This document shows positions 9,201 to 14,423 of a stretch of DNA of 14,423 nucleotides, in pieces. Within the stretch, counting starts at the first letter, position 1, and each line of letters opens with the position of its first letter. Below the pieces are notes generated by a model, which was given only the letters and a program-made list of their open reading frames with translations, did not search any database and was not told the origin of the DNA. The position numbers and the translations under genes were made by a program. Where the stretch lies: positions 1 through 14,423 of the forward strand of contig JBLIOL010000116.1 in assembly GCA_047639615.1 (NCBI GenBank), given 5' to 3'. The DNA is from CAYWNK01 sp047639615 (GTDB taxonomy: Bacteria; Planctomycetota; UBA1135; GCA-002686595).

Positions 9201-9357
9201 AGACCAACTCCTGGTCATTCGTCGCGGGACCCAACCAGATCCAATCGGGCACTACCGCAGCAGCAGCTACCGTTTCCTGAACCGAACCCGTCGCAAGCAA
9301 CGGCGCCACAAGGATGGTCACTACAAGGGCCAAATGCGTCCTAACCAAGTCTCTCAT
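6280..9357 (-). CDS. PVC-type CxxCH cytochrome with propeller dehydrogenase-like domain
   Basis: This is a 1025-residue exported protein. After a signal peptide (1 to about 25) a galactose-binding-like beta-sandwich covers about 38-145 (DWIWLGP, DNHMIVLINGKRVG). A beta-propeller resembling the sugar/sorbosone dehydrogenase-type membrane-bound dehydrogenases follows at about 195-547 (LPPGFEADLLYTVPNE to SALYRVRYTG). An alpha-helical, HEAT-like stretch spans about 570-850. The C-terminal cytochrome c domain has CSACH (Cys880, Cys883, His884), IGPDLTTV and likely axial Met988 in SQMPSGLID, and ends in a Lys-rich tail. This matches the planctomycete putative heme-binding proteins. A likely role is oxidation of a sugar or other polyol with electrons passed to the heme, but the substrate is unknown. 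I chose the ATG at 9357 because it begins the signal peptide; a frame open to a TTG at 9531 would add 58 residues that look non-coding. GGAG abuts the ATG directly, an unusual spacing. The gene converges on the DUF1552 operon. Confidence 0.92.
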   Translation of the reverse strand: MRDLVRTHLALVVTILVAPLLATGSVQETVAAAAVVPDWIWLGPATNDQELVFRKSFEITDLPADAVISGSCDNHMIVLINGKRVGVHGQWERVVSRDVSKNLIVGENLIEVRATNEGGAAGLAMRLALGNGRAIVTDGSWQAALPQRAVRNNWSKATVLGSVGADDLPWSGQVTPASFASRGREMNSVVTGGPQQPSDAEALSLPPGFEADLLYTVPNELQGSWVSLTNDHKGRLYTSDQGGRGLYRVTPAEIGVAGAVTTVEKVEVDVSGAQGMYWAFDSLYVNVNGQGLWRITDTDGDDQLDKAENIIPLGYGGEHGPHAILPTVDGTRLYFIGGNHTAPPKFDGSRAPANWDEDLLLPRQWDANGHARGKLAPGGWIATCDPDGKNIEMVSTGYRNQYDIALNRQGELFTYDADMEWDIGSPWYRPTRVCHATSGSEYGWRSGTGKWPSYYEDSLPPVLDVGPGSPTGIVFGTGAKFPAKYQDALFILDWTFGTIYALHMEPDGSTYKATKEDFVWAKPLGVTDAVIGGDGSLYFTVGGRGSQSALYRVRYTGSESTEQLPVVADAGAPARDQRRALEAYHGRVDAQAVDASWPALSSTDRFIRFAARIAIENQPVLTWRARALAERNPQASVMALIALSRQGTAEDLSGIVAALGRLELSELDEAQSLAALRAYALAFTRMGAPDADLRARVTARLEAHYPAASPALNTELARLLTFLGSPSVVSKTLALMRSGTPDVLPEWAELIKRNDNYGGPIAKMLANMPPVQNIAYALILRNATEGWSMDLRKEYFGFFVEASQHPGGNSYAGFLANIRKEAAEKLTVAEEHSLAGLLGQSLVAALPKNIRPPVGPGREWTKSAAVDVIGAPLTGRNFVEGRNLFHAASCSACHRFDGEGGAIGPDLTTVANKFSVADILEAIVEPNKVISDQYGSHIVFDNDGRSAEGIVVEDGDEVTVYSRNPMTEPAVFYRSEIAAIKESKLSQMPSGLIDTLSPDELKDLIAYLVAGGNKKSSVFKKAPKK

Positions 9358-9760
9358 CTCCAATCTGTTTGGGAGCAGGCCGCCCCCAATGTCCATGGGC
9401 ACGCGCCCCGGAGGAACGGCACCCAAAATTCGCGGATCACTGTTCTCTGCAGGGTACTCGAAGGCGCGCGGTACGACGACACATTGGAAGGGTCCAGATC
9501 CCTGGCCCTCAGTGCCGAGTTCCAGATCCAAGAGCGTTAGGAACCACTGCGATCCGACCCGAATCGCCCACTAACACCACCGAACCGGACGCATCCTCGG
9601 GGCCTTCCGGAGCGTCCCACCTAGACCAAGGCCAATACGGGGTTCCCACACCATCACCCAGCTGGGCTTGACACAGCCACTCTCCCAACCAGCCTCGAAC
9701 GCGAGTGCGGACATCAGCCTGAGCACCCACCACCATGGGGTAACTCTCATACATACGCGC
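9358..9760. other. Intergenic stretch without a recognisable gene
   Basis: About 400 bases upstream of the cytochrome gene. Short open frames exist on both strands, but none has a family signature or a convincing start. The promoter of the minus-strand cytochrome gene must lie in its left part, though I see no clear hexamers. The right part may be further decayed sulfatase sequence, since it lies immediately upstream of the sulfatase remnant, but the match is too weak to claim. Confidence 0.5.
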
Positions 9761-10130
9761 AAGACCGACACCGACCACGCCATCGAATATCTTGAAAACG
9801 CAAAGATTGAGCTGAGTCAGTATGAGTTGGGCGAGGCGCTGATCCGAGTGGGGCCCGAGCTAGTACAGCGCACGATACGCCGTACTTCGAGGACGGTGCG
9901 GTCGAGCTCTACAACCTCAAGAGCGACATCGGAGAGCGCAACAATCTAGCTAACGCAACAATCTGGCTCAGAAGCAGCCGGACAAGCGCGACGAACTGCA
10001 CCGACTCCAAAGGGAGTGGCGCGAGAAGGTCAGCGCCCCGGTACCCGAGCGCAAGGAGGCCCGCGTCCGAGCTTGGGAGCCCGGGCTCGAACCACCGCCC
10101 ACAAACGCCAAGGGTCACTTGCGCCGCTGA
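9761..10130 (+). pseudogene. Remnant of a sulfatase C-terminal region, frameshifted
   Basis: Three frames carry pieces of one sulfatase in the correct order. Frame at 9761: KTDTDHAIEYLENAK, resembling the TDxAIxFIE segment in the middle of type I sulfatases (weaker). Frame at 9883: YFEDGAVELYNLKSDIGE, the conserved sulfatase C-terminal strand and loop. Frame at 9954: NNLAQKQPDKRDELHRLQ and on to a TGA at 10128-10130, the terminal helix in which sulfatases usually end. The shift between the last two is caused by a 17-base tandem duplication (9937-9970). In-frame stops upstream (for example TGA at 9823-9825) and the absence of the catalytic CxPSR region show it is not functional. The C-terminal assignment is strong from the sequence pattern; the extent to the left is uncertain. 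Its last 16 bases overlap the 3' end of the converging SASA-type esterase gene. Confidence 0.75.
9937..9970. repeat. 17-base tandem duplication inside the sulfatase remnant
   Basis: CGCAACAATCTAGCTAA (9937-9953) is followed at once by CGCAACAATCTGGCTCA (9954-9970), 15 of 17 bases identical. Both copies encode the RNNLA part of the sulfatase tail. Because 17 is not a multiple of three, the second copy puts the rest of the tail out of frame with the part before it. The two differences suggest the event is not very recent. Confidence 0.85.
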
Positions 10131-11182
10131 AGCTTGACCATCGCCTTGCCCATGGCATCGCCGACGTTCATGTAGGTCTCTGCGTTTCCGCCGTAATGAC
10201 TACCGGAGTTGCCTCCGCTGGCAAGCGGGTAGGTGTAGACCCCAGCGACATTGCCTTTGAACTTAGGGTACTTGCCAGACTCGCCGTCTACCGCAAGCAC
10301 CGCCTTAAGGATCTCGCCCCCACCATCGGTGGCGCCCTCCTCGGTCTGGCCCAGTGAGGCGCAGACGAACTTCGCATTGGGCGCATCGAACTCCTTGCGC
10401 AGCTGCTTGATCAGATGCACGAGGTTTGACTCATACCGACTGGAGAGCGCTGCGCTCCGACTGTCTCGATCGCCCTGCCACCAGAAGAAGCCAGCCACCT
10501 CGTACTTCTTAGCTCCGGGGTAGTGCTTGTCCAACTCGGCTAGCACCTGCTTCGCCCGCGCGATATCGCCGTCGTACTGAGCACCTGCGTACCATCCGAT
10601 CTTCGTCGGTTCGGTGCCCTTCTTCCAGCGCTCTGGCGAGCCACCGTATCCCGGATGAACCCAGGTGACGCCCTCGCCGTCCGTAAACTCGAAGCCCTCG
10701 CCTCCGGGCGGCAGCAAGTCCCAGCCGAGAGCGCGATTGCCGATGCAACTCTTGAGGATCATCACCGGAGCGTCGACGGCTTCGCCCACATGATGCCCGA
10801 TGCCAATCTCGGGACCGACCTTGCCCGTGATCGTCATCCACTCGTTGTTGAAGCGTCGCATGCCGCTAGCTCCGCTGCCCATGACGCGCACGTTGCGGAC
10901 ATCCTTGCGTTCGGTCCAGTTGCCAGCTTCATCCACCAAGTAAGGGTAGAGCCCCTTCTCATTCACGGCGTGCTCGAGTGAGCCAGCCGCGCCCTCGACC
11001 TTTCCGAAGCCGAGCATATTGGACTGCCCCAACAGGATGTAGACCTGCACGGGTTTGCTCATGTCCGCAGACTTACCGTCGGGGTCGGGAAGTTGCGCAG
11101 TTGCGGTCGCCGGCAACGCAAACCACAGCATCGCCATGCCGAAGATGAGATGGGCAGATAGACATGTATCTTGTGCTCGCAT
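10115..11182 (-). CDS. SASA-type (sialate O-acetylesterase-like) carbohydrate esterase
   Basis: This is a 355-residue exported esterase of the SGNH-like SASA family, which removes O-acetyl groups from sugars. A signal peptide covers 1 to about 29 (TATA|Q). The nucleophile is Ser54 in LLGQSNM, and ILKSCIGNRALGWD (about 132-145) forms the second conserved block. FFWWQGDRD (223-230) corresponds to the family's WxQGE block, and a late His (His319 in GSHYGGN) is the probable catalytic base. Length and motif order are normal for planctomycete members, where such esterases often sit beside sulfatase genes, as this one does beside a decayed sulfatase. The ATG at 11182 is preferred over an upstream start at 11236, because it begins the signal peptide and is preceded by two purine-rich boxes. 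The likely substrate is acetylated polysaccharide; the exact sugar cannot be told, and sialate itself is not implied. Confidence 0.9.
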   Translation of the reverse strand: MRAQDTCLSAHLIFGMAMLWFALPATATAQLPDPDGKSADMSKPVQVYILLGQSNMLGFGKVEGAAGSLEHAVNEKGLYPYLVDEAGNWTERKDVRNVRVMGSGASGMRRFNNEWMTITGKVGPEIGIGHHVGEAVDAPVMILKSCIGNRALGWDLLPPGGEGFEFTDGEGVTWVHPGYGGSPERWKKGTEPTKIGWYAGAQYDGDIARAKQVLAELDKHYPGAKKYEVAGFFWWQGDRDSRSAALSSRYESNLVHLIKQLRKEFDAPNAKFVCASLGQTEEGATDGGGEILKAVLAVDGESGKYPKFKGNVAGVYTYPLASGGNSGSHYGGNAETYMNVGDAMGKAMVKLQRRK

Positions 11183-11189
11183 GATTTGG

Positions 11190-11200
11190 TCCTGGTCCTT
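11190..11200 (-). promoter_or_regulatory. Ribosome binding site of the SASA-type esterase gene
   Basis: On the minus strand AAGGACCAGGA precedes the ATG at 11182, with the nearer AGGA 7 bases away and an AAGGA 6 bases further out. This supports the internal ATG as the start. Confidence 0.6.
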
Positions 11201-11246
11201 CTTCAAGGCTCGAGGTTCGGTGGCCGGAGTCCCCAAGGACCCTGTC

Positions 11247-11361
11247 AGCGTTTAGATCGTAGAGGATCCGTGCCGGAACACCGGGGATTCGTCCGCAGGA
11301 TTCTGACCAGAGTCAGCCGGATCATGCCTGATACGAACGGCTAGTAGCCGTTAGATCGTTG
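11247..11361. repeat. Pair of 16-base direct repeats upstream of the SASA-type gene
   Basis: AGCGTTTAGATCGTAG (11247-11262) and AGCCGTTAGATCGTTG (11346-11361) match at 13 of 16 positions, with the core TTAGATCGT identical. They lie 99 bases apart in the gap between the LTxxQ gene and the SASA-type gene. They could be regulator binding sites for the esterase gene; this is inference. Confidence 0.4.
11336..11352. repeat. 17-base palindrome with one central base
   Basis: AACGGCTA, a central G and TAGCCGTT form a perfect inverted repeat. It overlaps the second of the direct repeats and lies 26-42 bases after the stop of the LTxxQ gene. It could be an operator for a dimeric regulator, or a weak hairpin (6-base stem, 5-base loop) ending the LTxxQ transcript. 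No T-run follows on the minus strand. Confidence 0.5.
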
Positions 11362-11377
11362 GCTAACAGCGACAAGA

Positions 11378-12079
11378 TTACTTCCCGCCACGGGCCGAAT
11401 AGCGTTCGAGCTGCGAGGGAGTCAAGAAGCCTCCAAGCTCCGACAGGTGTGCTTCTCGATCGCTACGTTTGACTTCGCCGATGACCTCTTCATCCTCGCC
11501 CGCCTCCCAGCGGCGGGTTAGCTCCGTCTCTCGGTCATACTGTGCGAGGATTGCCGAACGCATCTTGCTGGTCTGGGTCGATGTGAGCTCCAGCCAGCTC
11601 TCAATTTTTGGCATGGCCTCGTCCAATCGCTCCAGCCTCTTCTCTTGCCAAGCACGCACCTGGCCGACGGACTCCTCCTTGCGGATCTCGGAGAGTGTGC
11701 TGGCCACTTGATCCTTGAAGCCAGCGGGTCCACTCGCGAGCTTCGCCACGCCCCCACCATCGCCCTCGAGCGCCTCATGCATCTCCTTGCGGAAGGCGTC
11801 GAACTCTTCCTGAGATACGAATCCAGCGCTGACGGGAGCTCTCGAACCCGAGTTCGAGATCGGTTGCAATTCCAGCGCAGTAAGCCGCTCCCGAAGCACC
11901 CGATTCTCTTCGATCAGTTCGTCGACGCGAGCGGCGATGTGATCACCGGAGTCGAAGACAACAGCACCGGTTGCACCCGCACTTCGGGCAGGACTCGATG
12001 CCCGATCGACGAGGTTCATCGTCAGCGCAGCCGATCCGAATGCAAAGGCAATGAGCGAAAGGAATAGGTGGTTCTTCAT
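11378..12079 (-). CDS. Exported coiled-coil protein with two LTxxQ motifs
   Basis: This 233-residue protein has no close family that I recognise. Residues 1 to about 25 (MKNHLFLSLIAFAFGSAAL) are a signal peptide or a membrane anchor. A heptad-like segment at about 43-70 (RVDELIEENRVLRERL) looks like a short coiled coil, followed by a Ser/Gly/Pro linker. A charged helical half covers about 88-233, with LTSTQ at 165-169 and LTPSQ at 219-223. Two LTxxQ motifs about 50 residues apart in an all-helical exported protein recall the Spy/CpxP-type periplasmic proteins, which form helical dimers and act as chaperones or stress sensors. That link is a pattern match only. The ATG at 12079 begins the signal; an ATG at 12133 would put 18 polar residues in front of it. 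Neither has a clear ribosome site. It shares a strand with its neighbours but has gaps near 180-200 bases on both sides. Confidence 0.8.
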   Translation of the reverse strand: MKNHLFLSLIAFAFGSAALTMNLVDRASSPARSAGATGAVVFDSGDHIAARVDELIEENRVLRERLTALELQPISNSGSRAPVSAGFVSQEEFDAFRKEMHEALEGDGGGVAKLASGPAGFKDQVASTLSEIRKEESVGQVRAWQEKRLERLDEAMPKIESWLELTSTQTSKMRSAILAQYDRETELTRRWEAGEDEEVIGEVKRSDREAHLSELGGFLTPSQLERYSARGGK

Positions 12080-12261
12080 GACAGCCCGTGGATGGAGGCT
12101 GGAGCCGGTGGGTCCGTGGTTATCGTTCGCCATTGTAGATCGATCGAGTACCCCCAGGCCCCACCTTCTTCTCGGTGTAGCGCCACGATTGGACCACCCG
12201 CCTCCCTACGAGTGGGCAGGGAGCCACAGGCCTGGCGCCGGTTCACTCAGAAGCCGGAGCT

Positions 12262-14423
12262 CTACCGGCGGCGGCGTTTTGGCTGAACGAGATCCTTGAG
12301 GGACCGCAGAGGCTCGCCCTCAGGCAAGGACTCGATCGCGGCGATGGTGTCCTTGCAAAGCTGGATCTGTGCAGCGAGTGCCCGCGATTCTTTGTGGGCC
12401 TTCAATCGACGTCCAAGGTCACGCAGGCTCGGAAGGACAGGCCGCGCGGCCCCGCCGTAGGTCGCAAGAATCTTCAAGCATCGATTGATTCGATCCTTCT
12501 TGCCCCACTGCCCGATCTCAGTGACATCAATGCACAGTTCCATCCCTTCAGCGATACGGTGGCTTGCAAGAAGATCGAGGCCCGCCAGGCGTATGCTGCT
12601 AGCGAACATCACGCCGCTCGGCGACGGCGTTCGGACAGACTCCACGATCATGGGAAGCAAAGGCGTGATCTCTTCCAGGGATAGATGCTTGTAGACACTA
12701 CCGATCGCGCCCCGCGCGCGGCCATCGTCGTTTAGGAGCAGTCGCTCGATAGCCTTGAGGAGAAGCTCGCGGTCGATCCCGTCGATCGAGCGCGCCAGCA
12801 GCCCGCGCATCTTCAGCGCTCCGCCCGGATAGAAGAGACAAAACGCCAGATAGCGCTGCGTGAACTCCCGCGGATCCTGTGGGTCCACGCGCAATGCCAG
12901 GCGCAGCATTGCAGGTGCTGCCTTACGGGCGGCGTCGCCAATATTAGCCAGAGCATACGCCGCCTGAATCCGCAGCCAAACGTCCTGCTCCTCGAGGGCA
13001 TCCATCAGCACAGGCACCGCGGCGGCTGCCTTGCCCTTCAACATGCCCAGCGCCTGGCAGGCACCGTAGCGCGCATAGAGGTCCTTGCCCTTGAGCAGCT
13101 TCATCAGGTCGGCCACTGAATCACCGCCCTGCAGGGAGAGTGCTGTCGCAGCCCGCGTGCGCACGACAGGCGACCAACTCTTGAGCAGCGAGACTAGCTT
13201 CCGCGGGTTCATGGCGCCGTAGTGTTCACTAGCCCCCGTCCAGGCATCGAAGCCACGACCAGCCTCGATCAAATCATCGACATCGTCCGACCGCACCATG
13301 TTGGCCGAATCGGTGTCCTTGCCGGTCAAGTAGAGTTCCTTCAGCGGCAAGGTGTTCGCCAGAACGAACGCCCCGGTGCAGTCCCAGCCTCCGTACTTGT
13401 GCTCGCCGCCCGACATGCCTGCACCGCCCTGATACGGAAAGCTCCCGTCATGGGCGCGGGCAAGATCGTAATACCAACGCTGCTCCTTGAGGAACGCAGC
13501 CGTGGCATGCTTCCCAACCCGAGCTGCGCCGAGCGGTCCCCAGAGGAAACTGAAGTAGTTACCCGTATGCCCGCGTTCGCGCTCCCCGTAGGAAGCCGTG
13601 GTCATCCGACCGAAGAAACGTGCCTCCTCGTGGCGCCCCTGGAGGTCGAAGATTAGCGCCGCGATCGAGTTCTTCCCATTGTCATCGTGGGCGTTCCATC
13701 CGGGTCGATGGTCGCCGTAGGGAATCGCGCCCTTCCCCACGTAAAACTCCGCGAAGAGGTTGGCGGCCTCAATCGCTGCGTCGACTTCCTTGTCTATCAG
13801 GCCGCACTTGCGCGCCAGTACGAGGGACAGGTGGCACACGAGCCCGGCCTGGTTCAGAGCACCGTAGCCGCCGAGCCTTCCATGCAACCGACCTTCGTTC
13901 AGGTCCGGCCAAGCCATGCCGTGCCCCCATGTCCCTACGCCGCTCTGCCCCTCGGCAATGCGCAAGGAATACTCCGCGATCGCTGGCATCACTTGGCGGT
14001 CGCCAGTGGCGAGCATGTACTCGCTCAGGAAGAGGTTGCGGTAGCCCCACTGCCAGGAGAGCAGTCCCGACGTGCGGCCCTCCAGGGTTAGGCTCGTGTC
14101 ACGCCGGCCTACTTCGTGGGCCAGCTTGCGTACGAGCTTGCTGTACTCCTTCTTGCCAGTCGCGAGCAAGGCGAGAGCGTTCATCATCCCGTCGATGTCG
14201 CCCTTTATATGGGCAGCCATGTGATCGCAGGCTTGCTGAAGGATGGCCTCTGACTTTGCGCATTTCCAAGGCGCACCATCGGCGTAGTCGCCGAGAACCG
14301 GCAGCTTCAATGTGACCACCTTTCGCTTGCCCGCACGCCAGCGCAAGAGCTCTAGCTTGCCCTTACCCTTGCGGCCCTCCGCCTCGGTGATCGCCTTCCC
14401 AAGCGCCTTGCGGGCATCCTGAT
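12262..14423 (-). CDS. DUF6288-like toroid protein with HEAT repeats, start outside the window
   Basis: The frame is open to the right edge, so 719 residues are visible and the N-terminus is missing. The first visible part (KGKLELLRWRAGKRK, LKLPVLGDY) looks like the end of a PDZ-like domain. Next comes a region of about 350 residues resembling DUF6288, with alternating helices of the alpha/alpha-toroid (terpenoid cyclase-like) type and conserved blocks GTWGHGMAWPDLNEGRLHG, GDHRPGWNAHDDNGKNS, GHTGNYFSFLWGPLG, FPYQGGAG and GWDCTGAFVLAN. From about residue 396 to 500 there are HEAT-like repeats (VVRTRAATALSLQGGDSV, LYARYGACQALGMLKGKA, WLRIQAAYALANIGDAAR). A helical C-terminal part ends in a basic KRRRR tail. 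Proteins with this layout are typical of planctomycetes and verrucomicrobia; no reaction is established. The His/Asp/Trp-rich toroid face could bind a substrate or metal. I infer an extracytoplasmic role from the family, since the signal peptide is not in view. Confidence 0.85.
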   Translation of the reverse strand, partial: QDARKALGKAITEAEGRKGKGKLELLRWRAGKRKVVTLKLPVLGDYADGAPWKCAKSEAILQQACDHMAAHIKGDIDGMMNALALLATGKKEYSKLVRKLAHEVGRRDTSLTLEGRTSGLLSWQWGYRNLFLSEYMLATGDRQVMPAIAEYSLRIAEGQSGVGTWGHGMAWPDLNEGRLHGRLGGYGALNQAGLVCHLSLVLARKCGLIDKEVDAAIEAANLFAEFYVGKGAIPYGDHRPGWNAHDDNGKNSIAALIFDLQGRHEEARFFGRMTTASYGERERGHTGNYFSFLWGPLGAARVGKHATAAFLKEQRWYYDLARAHDGSFPYQGGAGMSGGEHKYGGWDCTGAFVLANTLPLKELYLTGKDTDSANMVRSDDVDDLIEAGRGFDAWTGASEHYGAMNPRKLVSLLKSWSPVVRTRAATALSLQGGDSVADLMKLLKGKDLYARYGACQALGMLKGKAAAAVPVLMDALEEQDVWLRIQAAYALANIGDAARKAAPAMLRLALRVDPQDPREFTQRYLAFCLFYPGGALKMRGLLARSIDGIDRELLLKAIERLLLNDDGRARGAIGSVYKHLSLEEITPLLPMIVESVRTPSPSGVMFASSIRLAGLDLLASHRIAEGMELCIDVTEIGQWGKKDRINRCLKILATYGGAARPVLPSLRDLGRRLKAHKESRALAAQIQLCKDTIAAIESLPEGEPLRSLKDLVQPKRRRR

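Noticed and set aside
9358..9531. In-frame upstream extension of the large cytochrome gene to a TTG start.
   Set aside because: The 58 extra residues would precede an otherwise perfect signal peptide, and they look like translated non-coding DNA.
9580..9650. Possible decayed sulfatase active-site signature: one plus-strand frame reads SSGPSGASHLDQGQYG, similar in layout to CxPSRASLLTGQY.
   Set aside because: The catalytic Cys and the Arg are both absent, one extra residue is needed to align it, and nothing upstream in the frame looks like a sulfatase. It could be chance, so it is not included in the pseudogene.
9509..9778. An 89-codon minus-strand open frame upstream of the cytochrome gene.
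   Set aside because: It has no recognisable family, signal or ribosome site, and it overlaps the start of the sulfatase remnant on the other strand. High GC content makes such chance frames common.
12202..12223. Inverted pair CTCCCT and AGGGAG between the LTxxQ and DUF6288-like genes, as a terminator.
   Set aside because: The stem is only six bases, the spacing is ten, and no T-run follows on the minus strand; it is too weak to annotate.
13620..14315. A 231-codon plus-strand open frame antisense to the DUF6288-like gene.
   Set aside because: Its Arg/Pro/Ser-rich composition is typical of a shadow frame in GC-rich DNA, and the opposite strand has conserved domain blocks throughout.

Overview
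The window is a GC-rich stretch from what is most likely a Planctomycetota bacterium, or a close relative in the PVC group. This rests on family content. It carries a PSCyt1/DUF1587/DUF1595/DUF1592/DUF1588/DUF1585 protein paired with a DUF1552 (HXXSHH-family) protein, a very large PVC-type CxxCH cytochrome fused to a propeller, a SASA-type esterase, a sulfatase remnant and a DUF6288-like toroid protein. These families are strongly enriched in planctomycetes and verrucomicrobia, although DUF1592/DUF1552 pairs also occur in other phyla. Nearly every gene product begins with an export signal, so the window mainly encodes cell-envelope or periplasmic functions.

Layout from left to right: (a) 1-40, minus strand, the first 13 codons of an exported protein that runs off the left edge. 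(b) 97-1845, minus strand, a secreted alpha/beta-hydrolase esterase fused to an HExxH metallopeptidase-like domain. (c) A divergent intergenic region of about 200 bases. (d) 2045-4801 and 4818-6206, plus strand, a two-gene operon of the cytochrome-bearing DUF1592-type protein (Sec-type signal) and its DUF1552 partner (twin-arginine signal). (e) 6208-6272, a long perfect inverted repeat between converging genes, probably a two-way terminator. (f) 6280-9357, minus strand, a 1025-residue PVC-type cytochrome. (g) About 400 bases without a recognisable gene, followed by a decayed sulfatase C-terminus on the plus strand (about 9761-10130), frameshifted by a 17-base tandem duplication. (h) 10115-11182, minus strand, a SASA-type carbohydrate esterase. 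(i) 11378-12079, minus strand, an exported coiled-coil protein with two LTxxQ motifs. (j) 12262 to the right edge, minus strand, a DUF6288-like toroid plus HEAT-repeat protein whose start lies outside the window.

Taken together the genes look like planctomycete accessory machinery for handling complex, probably acetylated and sulfated, polysaccharides at the cell surface. Two esterases would strip acyl groups, a sulfatase once stood here, and two c-type cytochrome proteins may tie oxidation of a substrate to electron transfer. That joint role is inference; none of the DUF1592, DUF1552 or DUF6288 families has a firmly established reaction. I see no CRISPR array, tRNA, rRNA, transposase, prophage or defence system. 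The most unusual points are the esterase-metallopeptidase fusion, the variant HXXSHH motif (last His replaced by Glu), the sulfatase remnant with its frameshifting duplication, and the near-perfect inverted repeat at the convergent junction.
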